Position numbers and translations under genes: made by a program | Shown here: piece by piece, positions 7,225 to 15,275 of the stretch | Numbering within the stretch: position 1 is the stretch's first letter | Layout of the letters: every line of letters begins with the position of its first letter | Source of the DNA: Sporosarcina sp. P32b | GTDB taxonomy: Bacteria > Bacillota > Bacilli > Bacillales_A > Planococcaceae | Length of the DNA: 64,000 nucleotides | Reading direction: 5' to 3' | Assembly (NCBI RefSeq): GCF_002743335.1 | Contig: NZ_PDZB01000008.1 | Span: 1-64,000 of the forward strand | Notes under the pieces: generated by a model | Database searches by the model: none | Told to the model about the DNA's origin: nothing | The model's input: only the letters and a program-made list of their open reading frames with translations

Positions 7225-7953
7225 ATGATTTCCATAAAACATGTGAATAAAACATTCGGTATGAACCAAGTGCTGACGGATGTCTCGCTTGAAGTACCTA
7301 AATCAAACGTAGTGGCCATTATAGGCCCAAGTGGAGCAGGAAAGTCTACACTAATTCGCACGATCAATGCGCTCGAGCCGATCGATGACGGAGAAATAGT
7401 AGTAGACGGCGTTTCCATCCACGATAAAAAAGTGAATATTAATAAAGCGCGTTCTGAAATCGGATTCGTTTTCCAAAGCTTTAATCTCTATCCTTTCCTG
7501 ACGGCGTTGCAAAACGTTACACTTGCGCCGATCAATGTAAAAGGACTAAGCAAAAGTGCGGCGGAGGAGCGAGGGAAGGAGTTGCTGACTTCACTCGGTC
7601 TTGGCGATAAATTCGACGCGTATCCAAACCGATTATCTGGCGGGCAGCAACAACGTGTCGCCATAGCGCGTGCGCTCGCTATGGATCCACAAGTCATGCT
7701 TTTCGATGAGCCGACATCCGCACTCGATCCTGAGATGGTTACGGAAGTTCTCGATGCAATCCGTAAACTTGCTGAAAGTGGTATGACGATGGTCGTCGTG
7801 ACGCATGAAATGGGCTTCGCCAAAGAAATTTGTGACGAGATCATCTTTATGGCTGATGGCAAAGTCGTGGAACAAGCAACACCTGCCAAGTTCTTCACCA
7901 ATCCCGATTCTGAACGTGCCCAAAATTTTTTATCAAAAGTATTACATCATTAA
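7225..7953 (+). CDS. Polar amino-acid ABC transporter, ATPase
   Basis: A 242-residue GlnQ-type ATPase. It has Walker [10 protein letters not shown] (34-42), a Q-loop in [15 protein letters not shown], signature LSGGQQQR, Walker [15 protein letters not shown] and H-loop [13 protein letters not shown] 7225 lies eight bases after AAGGAG; an in-frame GTG at 7216 overlaps that site. It powers uptake through the permease encoded 25 bases upstream. Transcription ends in the hairpin at 7961-8000. Substrate specificity is not determinable here. Confidence 0.93.
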   Translation: MISIKHVNKTFGMNQVLTDVSLEVPKSNVVAIIGPSGAGKSTLIRTINALEPIDDGEIVVDGVSIHDKKVNINKARSEIGFVFQSFNLYPFLTALQNVTLAPINVKGLSKSAAEERGKELLTSLGLGDKFDAYPNRLSGGQQQRVAIARALAMDPQVMLFDEPTSALDPEMVTEVLDAIRKLAESGMTMVVVTHEMGFAKEICDEIIFMADGKVVEQATPAKFFTNPDSERAQNFLSKVLHH

Positions 7954-7960
7954 TTGAACG

Positions 7961-8000
7961 TCCCTCGTTGTCATATGATATGGCAAGGAGGGATTTTTTT
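7961..8000 (+). terminator. Terminator hairpin that embeds the next gene's ribosome-binding site
   Basis: TCCCTC (7961-7966) pairs with GAGGGA (7988-7993), TTG (7968-7970) with CAA (7984-7986) and CAT with ATG near the loop, followed by TTTTTTT (7994-8000). The 3' arm contains AAGGAGGG, the Shine-Dalgarno of the gene starting at TTG 7999, so the hairpin would terminate read-through and also hide that site. Confidence 0.8.
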
Positions 8001-8484
8001 GTACAATCGACAAGCGGCAGTAGACTATGCAGATAATTGGTGGAACAGCAGAAACCCTGCCTTCCCAAGTTTTGAAGATGACTGCACGAATTTCATTTCA
8101 CAATGTCTGTTAGCAGGTGGAGCACCGATGCACGGACAACCAAACCGAGAAAAGGGTTGGTGGATGCGTAAAGGTACGTGGAGCTTCAGCTTTACCGTCG
8201 CTCACTCGCTGCGCTGGTACTTGGCAACTTCTACAAAAGGGCTGACTGCAACTCAAGTAAAAACTCCCCAAGAATTACAGATTGGCGATATTATTACGTA
8301 TGACTTCCATGGAGACGGCCGTTTTGACCATACGACGATCGTAACTGCCATGGACGGGGAAAATCCACTCGTCAATGCCCATACGTATAACGCGTATCAT
8401 CGCACGTGGGATTATAAAGACTCCTATGCTTATTCGCCAAATGCGAAGTATATCTTCTTCAAAATTAATGATCACTTCTCATAA
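7999..8484 (+). CDS. Amidase_6-domain protein
   Basis: This 161-residue protein carries the putative Amidase_6 (NlpC/P60-like cysteine) domain. NRQAAVDYADNWWNSRNPAF opens it, followed by the catalytic-type block FEDDCTNFISQCLLAGGAPM with Cys and an invariant D-D-C-T-N, a W-W pair, and a later D-H-T-T-I-V histidine segment (GRFDHTTIV) and N-A-H-T. The TTG at 7999 is the likely start: AAGGAGGG ends six bases upstream and homologues begin at this YNR sequence. There is no signal peptide, so export is uncertain. The role, perhaps cell-wall or spore related, is inferred from the domain only. Confidence 0.8.
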   Translation: MYNRQAAVDYADNWWNSRNPAFPSFEDDCTNFISQCLLAGGAPMHGQPNREKGWWMRKGTWSFSFTVAHSLRWYLATSTKGLTATQVKTPQELQIGDIITYDFHGDGRFDHTTIVTAMDGENPLVNAHTYNAYHRTWDYKDSYAYSPNAKYIFFKINDHFS

Positions 8485-8545
8485 TTATCCAGTTCTGCAT
8501 CAAAGTGTTTCTCATAGCCTCTAGCAACAGACTACTAAGTTAGGG

Positions 8546-8551
8546 TATAAT
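8546..8551 (+). promoter_or_regulatory. -10 element upstream of the nitroreductase gene
   Basis: TATAAT lies about 40 bases before the chosen start; no convincing -35 is visible. The ATG at 8550 overlaps this element, which argues for a start further downstream. Confidence 0.45.
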
Positions 8552-8588
8552 GAAAAACAGATACTTAGTGCAAAGGAGAAGGTTGAGT

Positions 8589-9185
8589 GTGAATGAACAA
8601 GCATTATCGGTAAGAGAGGCCATTGTTACACGGCGCTCTATTAAGAATTTTAACGGACAACCGATCGAACCAGAGATCATCCCAGAAATTATAGAAGACG
8701 CTGTTTGGGCCCCAAACCACGGAAACCGTAACCCTTGGCGATTGATCGTAGCAACAGGTGAACAGTATGAAGAGCTTTTGGACGTCTTGAAGGAGTTCGG
8801 TGTAGCAAATTGGAAACAGCTTTCTGACGAGGATCTCGAAAAACAAATGAAGAAGTTCTCGACTGCCAGTGCAGCTGTATTCGTCATCGTACCTGAAGAT
8901 GTACGCCAAAAAGAGCGGCTGGAGGATTATGCAGCAGCGAGCATACTGATTCAGAATATCCAATTGCTTGCTTGGGATAAAGGAATCGGTACATGTTGGA
9001 AGACTCCTCCATTCATCGACAACCCGAAATTCCGCGAGCGTCTAGGTATAGAGTCAGGCGAGCGCATCATCAGCATGTTGCAGTTCGGCTATTTCGATAC
9101 ATCACCAAAAGCCCCACCGCGTAAGCCAGTAGAGGAAATCATTACGTACTTTGGCAGTAGTGACGACGAAGAAGAGGAATCTTGA
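8589..9185 (+). CDS. Nitroreductase-family flavoprotein
   Basis: This 198-residue protein is of the FMN-dependent nitroreductase fold. VREAIVTRRSIKNFNGQPIE is the usual FMN-phosphate-binding opening, APNHGNRNPWRLIVATGEQY follows, then AAASILIQNIQLLAWDKGIG and the GTCWKTPPF segment. It probably reduces nitro or quinone-like substrates with NAD(P)H; the physiological substrate is unknown. GTG 8589 is preferred, with AAAGGAGAAGG about ten bases upstream; TTG 8583 is an alternative and ATG 8550 overlaps a -10 box. The tail is very acidic (SSDDEEEES). A terminator follows at 9238. Confidence 0.88.
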   Translation: MNEQALSVREAIVTRRSIKNFNGQPIEPEIIPEIIEDAVWAPNHGNRNPWRLIVATGEQYEELLDVLKEFGVANWKQLSDEDLEKQMKKFSTASAAVFVIVPEDVRQKERLEDYAAASILIQNIQLLAWDKGIGTCWKTPPFIDNPKFRERLGIESGERIISMLQFGYFDTSPKAPPRKPVEEIITYFGSSDDEEEES

Positions 9186-9237
9186 GAGCGGGAAATTACT
9201 GCTCTTCAAGTAGATATACTAGTGAAATGAAATGAAA

Positions 9238-9274
9238 AACAGGCCACCCCTTTGTAGGGCAGCCTGTTTTTTTT
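9238..9274 (+). terminator. Intrinsic terminator after the nitroreductase gene
   Basis: AACAGGC pairs with GCCTGTT around CACCCCTTTGTAGGGCA, followed by eight T. The 21-nt repeat array starts about 45 bases later. Confidence 0.9.
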
Positions 9275-9319
9275 GAATGGATGAAGAAGAAGAAGGGGGC
9301 TCTATCAAGACCCCGCAAA

Positions 9320-9815
9320 CGCACTATCCGGCACGCACGCGCTTACTCCATCCGGTCGAACGCTCTATCTAGCACGGCAAGCGCTCAATCCATCCGGTCA
9401 AACGCTCTATCTAGCACCGCACGCGCTCACTCCATCCGGTCGAACGCTCTATCTAGCACGGCAAGCGCTCAATCCATCCGGTCGAACGCTCTATCTAGCA
9501 CGGCGAGCGCTCAATCCATCCGGTCAAACGCACTATCCGGCACGCACGCGCTTACTCCATCCGGTCGAACGCTCTACCTAGCACGGCAAGCGCTCAATCC
9601 ATCCGGTCAAACGCTCTATCTAGCACCGCACGCGCTCACTCCATCCGGTCGAACGCTCTATCTAGCACGGCACGCGCTCACTCCATCCGGTCGAACGCTC
9701 TATCTAGCACGGCGAGCGCTCAATCCATCAACGTAAACGCTCAACCGCCACGTTCGAGCGCTCAATACAACCCCGCGAACGCTCAATCCATCAACGTAGC
9801 CGCTCATCAATCACA
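9320..9815 (+). repeat. 21-nt periodic YGCTCNAT array 1 (24 units)
   Basis: Octamers related to CGCTCAAT/CGCTCTAT start at 9320, 9340, 9361, 9382, 9403, 9424, 9445 and on every 21 bases to 9801, with a 20-base step twice. Neighbouring spacers alternate between CCATCCGGTCGAA-like and CTAGCACGGCAAG-like sequences, giving a 42-bp higher-order unit. It fills the gap between convergent genes ending at 9185 and 9825. Because 42 is divisible by three a frame stays open here (9281-9736), but its product is only the translated repeat and I do not call it a gene. Confidence 0.95.
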
Positions 9816-9824
9816 ATTAATCAA

Positions 9825-11207
9825 TCACAACCCAAGCTTTTCAATCTCTCCATAATAACTACCGATGACACGTAGTCCTTTATCGAAATTTTCCAAGTGG
9901 AAATGTTCATTCGGAGCGTGGAAGTTTTCTGTATCCAGTCCAAAGCCCATCAATACGACGGGGATGTTAAGGATTTCATCGAACGCTGCAACGATCGGGA
10001 TCGAGCCACCACCGCGTGTATAGACGGTAGGTACGCCATATACTTGCTCATACGCTCTGCCAGCCGCTTGGATGACTTCGTGGTCGTATGGAGTTAGGTA
10101 AGGTTTACCTTTATCAAATTCAGTTACCGTGACTTCACAGCCAACTGGTTCGTGTTTCGCAATGTGCGCGCGTAGTTTTTCTACGATTTCATCCGGCTCT
10201 TGATCTGGGACTAGACGACATGTGATTTTTGCTCCTGCTTCGGAAGGGAGGACGGTTTTAATACCTTCTCCTGAAAAACCACCGAATACTCCGTTGATCT
10301 CAAGTGTAGGACGTGCCCATGTGCGTTCCGTGTACGTGTAGCCTGGCTCGCCAGTTAATTCTTTGACACCGACTTCTTTTTTTACTGCTTCTTTATCGAA
10401 GTCGAGAGCTGCCCAACCTGCGCGTTCTTCTTCAGTTAGGTCGCGAACTTGATCATAGAATCCATCGATCGCAATCGTTCCTTCAGCATCACGGAATGAA
10501 GCTAGTATTTCGACGAGTGCGTGGATTGGGTTTTGAACGCCACCACCGTATAGTCCGGAGTGCAAGTCGCCTTTAGGGCCTTTCACATCGATTTGTACGC
10601 CGGCTAATCCGCGCAGACCGTAGCAAATTGCGGGTTGTCCAGGTCCGTACATGCCTGTATCAGAAATGACGATGAAATCTGCCGCTAGTTTGTCTTGATT
10701 ATTTTGGATATATTCCTCCAAACTCGGGCTACCGATCTCTTCTTCGCCTTCAATAATAAGCTTGACGTTAACAGGAAGTTTGCCTTCAACATTCATTAAT
10801 GCCTCGATCGCTTTACTATGCATAAACACTTGCCCTTTATCATCGCTTGCTCCGCGTGCATATAATTTATTATCACGGATTGTTGCTTCAAATGGAGGTG
10901 TTTCCCATAAGTGAAGCGGATCAACAGGTTGCACGTCGTAGTGGCCGTAGATCAGGATGGTCGGCTGCCCCTCAGCATGCAACCAGTCTGCATACACAAC
11001 GGGTTGTCCAGCCGTTTTTTCAATCGACACGTTCTCCAAGCCGATATTTTCGAATTCATTCGACAACCAATCCGCTGCTTTTTGCATATCCGATTGATGT
11101 TCGGAAAGTGCGCTGATGCTTGGAATTGCCAGGAAGCTCGTTAACTCTTCCAAGTGGCGGTCACGGTTGTTTGTGAAATATTGGTCCAATGATTGCAATG
11201 AAGTCAT
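9825..11207 (-). CDS. M20-family dipeptidase
   Basis: A 460-residue cytosolic metallopeptidase of family M20. Zinc-ligand motifs seen are ILIYGHYDVQPVD, the ARGASDDKGQ aspartate, the catalytic ...IIEGEEEIGSPS glutamates, the ADFIVISDTGM aspartate and a late NFHAPNEHF histidine. A dimerisation insert lies in the middle (~180-340). It would hydrolyse dipeptides or related N-acyl amino acids. ATG 11207 is preceded by AAGAGGGCTT. It is monocistronic and its 3' end abuts repeat array 1. No terminator is visible between the stop and the array. Confidence 0.92.
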   Translation of the reverse strand: MTSLQSLDQYFTNNRDRHLEELTSFLAIPSISALSEHQSDMQKAADWLSNEFENIGLENVSIEKTAGQPVVYADWLHAEGQPTILIYGHYDVQPVDPLHLWETPPFEATIRDNKLYARGASDDKGQVFMHSKAIEALMNVEGKLPVNVKLIIEGEEEIGSPSLEEYIQNNQDKLAADFIVISDTGMYGPGQPAICYGLRGLAGVQIDVKGPKGDLHSGLYGGGVQNPIHALVEILASFRDAEGTIAIDGFYDQVRDLTEEERAGWAALDFDKEAVKKEVGVKELTGEPGYTYTERTWARPTLEINGVFGGFSGEGIKTVLPSEAGAKITCRLVPDQEPDEIVEKLRAHIAKHEPVGCEVTVTEFDKGKPYLTPYDHEVIQAAGRAYEQVYGVPTVYTRGGGSIPIVAAFDEILNIPVVLMGFGLDTENFHAPNEHFHLENFDKGLRVIGSYYGEIEKLGL

Positions 11208-11451
11208 AGTAAGCCCTCTTTTCTTTGGATATTTTCTATTTCACAGTATAGCAGAAATTCGTGATGGTATAAGGTTTAAACGCTTACGGATAAGGGAACC
11301 GAATGATAAAAGTATACGTCCTATCTGTATGTTGCATTAACGATTCAGTTTATATGTATGATATACTTACGCAATAAGAAATGTTGGATTCATGGCAATA
11401 ATATACGATGAATGATGACAAATAAATGGAGAAACGTTGGAGGAGACGCAA

Positions 11452-12702
11452 TTGTTTATTGCACTGGGACTATGTTTGATTTTGTCCTTCTTTTTATCGG
11501 GAAGTGAAACAGCTCTGACCGCTATCAATCGAATGAAAGTTCAATTGCGAGCAGATCAGGGAGACATTAAATCGATAAAATTGAGAAAGTTAATTTCCAA
11601 GCCGGACCGTATGATTACGGCTATCCTAATTGGAAATAATGTTGTAAATATTCTAATGCCGACGATTGTGACGATGATTGCAATCGATAAAGGATTGAGT
11701 ATTGGATTACTGACCGGGATCTTAACGGTTATTTTGATTATATTCGGTGAAGTATTGCCGAAAACGATTGCTGCAACATTTGCGGATCGAATTGCGTATA
11801 TTGTAGCGCCACCTATTTCGGTGCTCGTGAAGTTATTGATTCCATTGACGTTGGTTTTATCGTTGTTTACCAATTTCTTCGTTCGCTTAATTTCTAAAGG
11901 AACGGTGACGGAAGCCACTTTAACAAAAGAAGATGTGCGTTCCATGGTAGACATTGCGTCGACAGAAGGTACATTCGGTCAAGATGAATCAATCCGTCTA
12001 AAGGGTATGCTAGATTTCCGCGATAAAGATGTTAGCGATGTAATGGAAACACACCGTACAGATATTATTTCACTATCGATGGATTCGACGTACGAAGATG
12101 TACGTGACGTCGTATTGCAGTATTTCTACACTCGCTATCCGGTATACGAAGAGAGTATCGACAAAGTGGTCGGTATTTTTTATTCGAAAATGTTAATCGA
12201 GTGGTCGATGTTTCCTGAGCGGTCATTTGCGGATGTCATTGATCGCCAGCCTTTGTTCGTCGTGCAGACAGCAAGTGTAGAACTTGTATTTAAACGTATG
12301 TTGACGCAAAAGAAACATATGGCGATTGTGCTAGATGAATACGGTGGGACACTTGGAATCGTGACGCAGGAAGATATTATTGAAGAAATGATTGGGCAAG
12401 ATATAGAAGACGAAACAGATGTTGAAGAAGAGTCAATGGTTTTCGAAAAAGAAGAAAATCATTTAGTCTGTCAAGGACGGTTAGAGATCGAAGACGTTAT
12501 TGAACTACTCGACATAGAGTTGCCAACAGATCACGATACTATCGGTGGATTTGTTTTTCAGGAAGTAGGTCATATTCCAGAAGAAGGCGAAAAATTCAAT
12601 TATAACTCGTTGTTGTTTGAGATTGAAGAAATGGACAGGACGCGTATTTTGCGCCTAAAGATTACGAAGTTGGAACCAAAAGAAGAAGTCATAGAAGCGT
12701 AG
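11452..12702 (+). CDS. CNNM/CorC-family membrane protein (hemolysin-like)
   Basis: A 416-residue protein with an N-terminal DUF21/CNNM transmembrane domain (~1-170; opening FFLSGSETALTAINRMK, then GNNVVNILMPT and GEVLPKT), two CBS domains (~190-320; MLDFRDKDVSDVMETHRTDI, then HMAIVLDEYGGTLGIVTQED) and a C-terminal CorC_HlyC domain (~340-415). Family members are implicated in magnesium or cobalt efflux/homeostasis. TTG 11452 is the likely start, with TTGGAGGAG six bases upstream; an upstream TTG at 11437 lies within that site. It is followed by a palindrome and the sigma-factor gene. Confidence 0.9.
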   Translation: MFIALGLCLILSFFLSGSETALTAINRMKVQLRADQGDIKSIKLRKLISKPDRMITAILIGNNVVNILMPTIVTMIAIDKGLSIGLLTGILTVILIIFGEVLPKTIAATFADRIAYIVAPPISVLVKLLIPLTLVLSLFTNFFVRLISKGTVTEATLTKEDVRSMVDIASTEGTFGQDESIRLKGMLDFRDKDVSDVMETHRTDIISLSMDSTYEDVRDVVLQYFYTRYPVYEESIDKVVGIFYSKMLIEWSMFPERSFADVIDRQPLFVVQTASVELVFKRMLTQKKHMAIVLDEYGGTLGIVTQEDIIEEMIGQDIEDETDVEEESMVFEKEENHLVCQGRLEIEDVIELLDIELPTDHDTIGGFVFQEVGHIPEEGEKFNYNSLLFEIEEMDRTRILRLKITKLEPKEEVIEA

Positions 12703-12712
12703 GATGTGTCAA

Positions 12713-12738
12713 GTAACCTTACACAATTGTAAGGTTAC
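12713..12738. promoter_or_regulatory. Perfect 11-bp palindrome between CorC and sigma-factor genes
   Basis: GTAACCTTACA and TGTAAGGTTAC flank the loop CAAT. There is no T-run, so it is a poor terminator; it could be an operator or an RNA-processing/termination-assisting hairpin. It lies 79 bases before the sigma-factor start. Confidence 0.6.
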
Positions 12739-12816
12739 TGAAAGAGAAAGCGATAGTTCGGAATGTGTTTGTCGGTGATAATAAGGGTACCAGTTACAAA
12801 ACGGAGGCTACTTATT

Positions 12817-13362
12817 ATGAAAAACGACTTAAACGCATTATACGAAGAATATGGACGCTATATATATCACTTATGTCTAAAATTGACTCGCAATAAAGAA
12901 GAAGCAGAAGATCTCATGCAAGACGTATGGGTAAAAGTAGTGCGCTACCGCGGTGAAATGAGTGAAGTTAACCGCATGAAGGCTTGGTTGACGACAATTT
13001 GTATGAACACATTCCGCGATCGTTACAGAAAAAATGTACGTCACAGTCAATACGTAATGAATCAACCTGATACATTAGACGTTCCGATCTTGGATTTGGT
13101 TCCCAGTAATGCGAAAACTCCTGCCGAATTGATGGAGCAGAGTGATATTTCCGAGCTTGTGCAACAAAAAATTGGCGAGTTGGACGGTATTTACCGCAAG
13201 ACGATTGAGTATTTCTATGTGAATCAATATTCGTTAGTGGAGATTGCAGGATTGATGAGCGTATCGATCGGTACTGTGAAGTCTCGCTTGTTCCGCGCGA
13301 AGAAGTATTTGAAGGAGTTGCTCGTACAAGACGAAGCAGCCCATGAATATGTAATGGCTTAA
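12817..13362 (+). CDS. ECF-type RNA polymerase sigma factor
   Basis: A 181-residue sigma-70 factor of ECF size. Region 2 spans ~5-75 (LYEEYGRYIYHLCLKLTRNK, then EEAEDLMQDVWVKVVRY), a linker covers ~85-110, and region 4 spans ~120-170 (YFYVNQYSLVEIAGLMSVSI, then GTVKSRLFRAKKYLKELL). ATG 12817 follows ACGGAGGC by about seven bases. It would direct polymerase to a dedicated promoter set. Unusually, no anti-sigma gene lies next to it: the neighbours are CorC upstream and a repeat-rich gap downstream. The regulon and inducing signal are unknown. Confidence 0.9.
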   Translation: MKNDLNALYEEYGRYIYHLCLKLTRNKEEAEDLMQDVWVKVVRYRGEMSEVNRMKAWLTTICMNTFRDRYRKNVRHSQYVMNQPDTLDVPILDLVPSNAKTPAELMEQSDISELVQQKIGELDGIYRKTIEYFYVNQYSLVEIAGLMSVSIGTVKSRLFRAKKYLKELLVQDEAAHEYVMA

Positions 13363-13388
13363 GCTCACACTTGCTGTGGGCTTTTTTT
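13362..13388 (+). terminator. Intrinsic terminator after the sigma-factor gene
   Basis: AGCTCAC pairs with GTGGGCT (one G-T pair) around ACTTGCT, followed by seven T. The stem starts in the stop codon. Confidence 0.85.
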
Positions 13389-13460
13389 AATGGAGGAAGA
13401 AGGGATGAAGTTCAAGGTCGGGAACATTTCCTTCATGGGTAGTGAGTTTGTGAGTACGAG

Positions 13461-13533
13461 GGGATGGAAGCTCCAGCTGGCGGACGCTTTCCCATGGGCC
13501 TGCGGGAGTCGTCGCCATCTTCCGCTTCAATCC
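13461..13533 (-). repeat. Covarying hairpin repeat, copy 2 (short, minus orientation)
   Basis: GGATGGAAGC and GCTTCAATCC form the outer arms; GGCGGACGC and the CGTCGCC block form the inner part. On the minus strand it carries CGACTCCCGCAGGCCCATGG then GAAAGCGTCC. First half of an inverted pair with 13696-13822; the 13363-13907 gap holds no gene I can support. Confidence 0.8.
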
Positions 13534-13695
13534 TAGGTAGAGAGTGGTTGGAGGTAGTTCACTCACTCATTGCCGATAGTGTATAACTCCGTGTTGTTTT
13601 GAACTTATTTTAAATTCAAGTATAGTTCCACTTTAGAACTACTTACAATCCTATGTTTACTGGACTTCAAAAAGTATTTTCCTCTCGCATTGCAA

Positions 13696-13822
13696 GGGAT
13701 TGGAGCGGCAGGCGGCGACTCCCGATGGATCAGCTCGAAAGGAGAGACAACCAAAAGGGAGCTTGCGACCTGGTTGGCTCACCGAGAGCCCATGGGAAAG
13801 CGTCCGCCTAGAGCGCAAATCC
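13696..13822 (+). repeat. Covarying hairpin repeat, copy 3 (plus orientation)
   Basis: GGGATT pairs with AATCCC and AGGCGG with CCGCCT. The core reads CGACTCCCGATGGATCAG, and the right arm GGGAAAGCGTCCGCC. It is the plus member of the pair with copy 2. Confidence 0.85.
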
Positions 13823-13863
13823 CCACCCCAACACAACCGCCAGCCTTACTAATTCTAAACTCC

Positions 13864-13902
13864 AAAAACAACCTCCATCAGCAATACCTGATAGAGGTTG
13901 TT
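13864..13902 (-). terminator. Intrinsic terminator of the SE1832-type gene
   Basis: On the minus strand AACAACCTC-ATCAG pairs with CTGAT-GAGGTTGTT and is followed by TTTT. Confidence 0.85.
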
Positions 13903-13907
13903 CGTGT

Positions 13908-14096
13908 TTAATTCGTCGCTTCAGCAAGCTGCTTATTCAAATCTGCGAGGCGCTCTTCCATTCTAGAAAGGCGTAGCTCTGCGTTCTCGATCATCTTCAC
14001 ATGACCCGTCGACTCCAACTTCTCCATATCGCCCTGCAAGCTGATGTAGTCCATCTTCAGCTCCGCGATCTCTTGCTCCAACTGATCCTTTGTCAT
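13908..14096 (-). CDS. SE1832-family small coiled-coil protein
   Basis: A 62-residue, highly charged protein that is essentially one long coiled coil (LEQEIAELKMDYISLQGDME, then EKLES and RLSRMEERLADLNKQLAEA). It matches the small SE1832-type family of Bacillales/Staphylococcus, whose function is unknown. ATG 14096 has ATAGGAG about eight bases upstream. It lies 29 bases downstream of the SpsG/PseG-like gene in the same direction and may be co-transcribed with it. Confidence 0.8.
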   Translation of the reverse strand: MTKDQLEQEIAELKMDYISLQGDMEKLESTGHVKMIENAELRLSRMEERLADLNKQLAEATN

Positions 14097-14125
14097 AAGG
14101 GAAAACTCCTATCATATGTTTTCCT

Positions 14126-15163
14126 TTAGTGTAACATATTCTGTCTGGTGCGTTTAGGAAACTCTAGCAAGTAACGGATCGCCTCAATTACCTTTTCGTT
14201 ACTCGTACCGACATCGATCTGCAACTGCTTTTTGATCGCGCGTTCCTTGCGTGCGTCATGCAGTAACGGTTCCATGATCGCGTTTAGTAAGTTCGACTGG
14301 GTCACTTTACGGCCAAGGCCGAGGTGGGTAAAGCCGTTTCGTTCGGTTGGAAAACCAAGGTTTGATTCGAACTCGTTTTGGGCAAGTACAATACAAGGTA
14401 CACCAATAACAGCTATTTCATAAGGCGTATAGCCCGCATCGCACAGAACCATATCGGCTTGTGAGAACAACTCTGCACGGTTGTCTGGGGCTTGGACGAC
14501 TTTTGTGTTCGGTCGGCTCAATGCCATCATTTGGATTTCACTCACATCATGTTTATAATTCTTTCCTAGTAGCACCATAACAGATAAAGGAATTTGCAAT
14601 TGCTTTAAATGCCGTAACGCACGAAACGTGAGATTGCCCGGATCTTCATCACCGAATGAAATGACAAGTTGCGAAGAAGACGGGGATTTTCTCTTTAAAC
14701 CGGCATGCCGAAAAGATTCTAGTGAAGCGTCTGCCATGAACGTCTGAGGCCCCACGATATAGTGGTCGTCATTCAGTTCTTGAGTTTCCGGATACAGCGT
14801 CTGAATCACCCAGTCTGCGAATTGTCCGCCATCACCAAAATCATCGAAATGTAGAATACTAGGCACTAGTTCATGAATTTTGGTCATTTCTTCCTTATAG
14901 CTTGGACCACTGTCGCGAATCAAAAGATCAGGCTGAAGTTTGCCTATTAATTTAATGAATGAAGAAGGACCGATTACTTTATGGCATGGGAATTGTTCGC
15001 TTGGAACTAGTGTTTCTTGATCGTATAAAAAAATGATTTGTGCTTCACTTTTTAGCGTGTTTGCCAGTATTAGTGCACGGCGTAAAGGATAACTTCCCTT
15101 ACCTTCAGTTATGGAAAGATAGATCACGATTGTTTTTTGGACTTGTTTTTCGATAGGAACCAC
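14126..15163 (-). CDS. SpsG/PseG-like nucleotide-sugar hydrolase or glycosyltransferase
   Basis: A protein of about 345 residues with a GT-B-like architecture. The N-terminal half contains the LHFDDFGDGGQFADWVIQTL block; the C-terminal half contains SQLVISFGDEDPGNLTFRAL (~165-185), MVLLGKNYKH and LFSQADMVLCDAGYTPYEIA with a following G-V-P-C-I-V. This layout is that of the PseG/SpsG family (UDP-sugar hydrolases in pseudaminic-acid-like synthesis and a spore-coat polysaccharide protein). No other sugar genes are nearby, so substrate and role are open. The start is uncertain: GTG 15163 abuts its AGAAAGG site. Confidence 0.65.
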   Translation of the reverse strand: MVPIEKQVQKTIVIYLSITEGKGSYPLRRALILANTLKSEAQIIFLYDQETLVPSEQFPCHKVIGPSSFIKLIGKLQPDLLIRDSGPSYKEEMTKIHELVPSILHFDDFGDGGQFADWVIQTLYPETQELNDDHYIVGPQTFMADASLESFRHAGLKRKSPSSSQLVISFGDEDPGNLTFRALRHLKQLQIPLSVMVLLGKNYKHDVSEIQMMALSRPNTKVVQAPDNRAELFSQADMVLCDAGYTPYEIAVIGVPCIVLAQNEFESNLGFPTERNGFTHLGLGRKVTQSNLLNAIMEPLLHDARKERAIKKQLQIDVGTSNEKVIEAIRYLLEFPKRTRQNMLH

Positions 15164-15275
15164 CCTTTCTGAATCTGCTCGTTCCTCTTACCCTATGAAA
15201 AACCGGAATAGTTTATTACAATGGGAAGAAAGCGATTCGGAAAGGCTTGGAAGAGGGAAGGAGGCGATCAACCTA

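Noticed and set aside
9281-9736. Open frame of 151 codons with repeated S-I-R-S-N-A-L-S motifs
   Set aside because: It is the translation of the 42-bp repeat; the period is a multiple of three so frames stay open on their own. There is no ribosome-binding site and it starts within the terminator region.
9320-9815. CRISPR array
   Set aside because: The conserved part is only eight bases, not dyad-symmetric, with 13-base spacers; no cas genes or leader are in the window. It is only superficially similar.
14912-15140. Other-strand frames over the SpsG/PseG-like gene and the antiporter start
   Set aside because: They are short shadow frames without starts supported by ribosome-binding sites.
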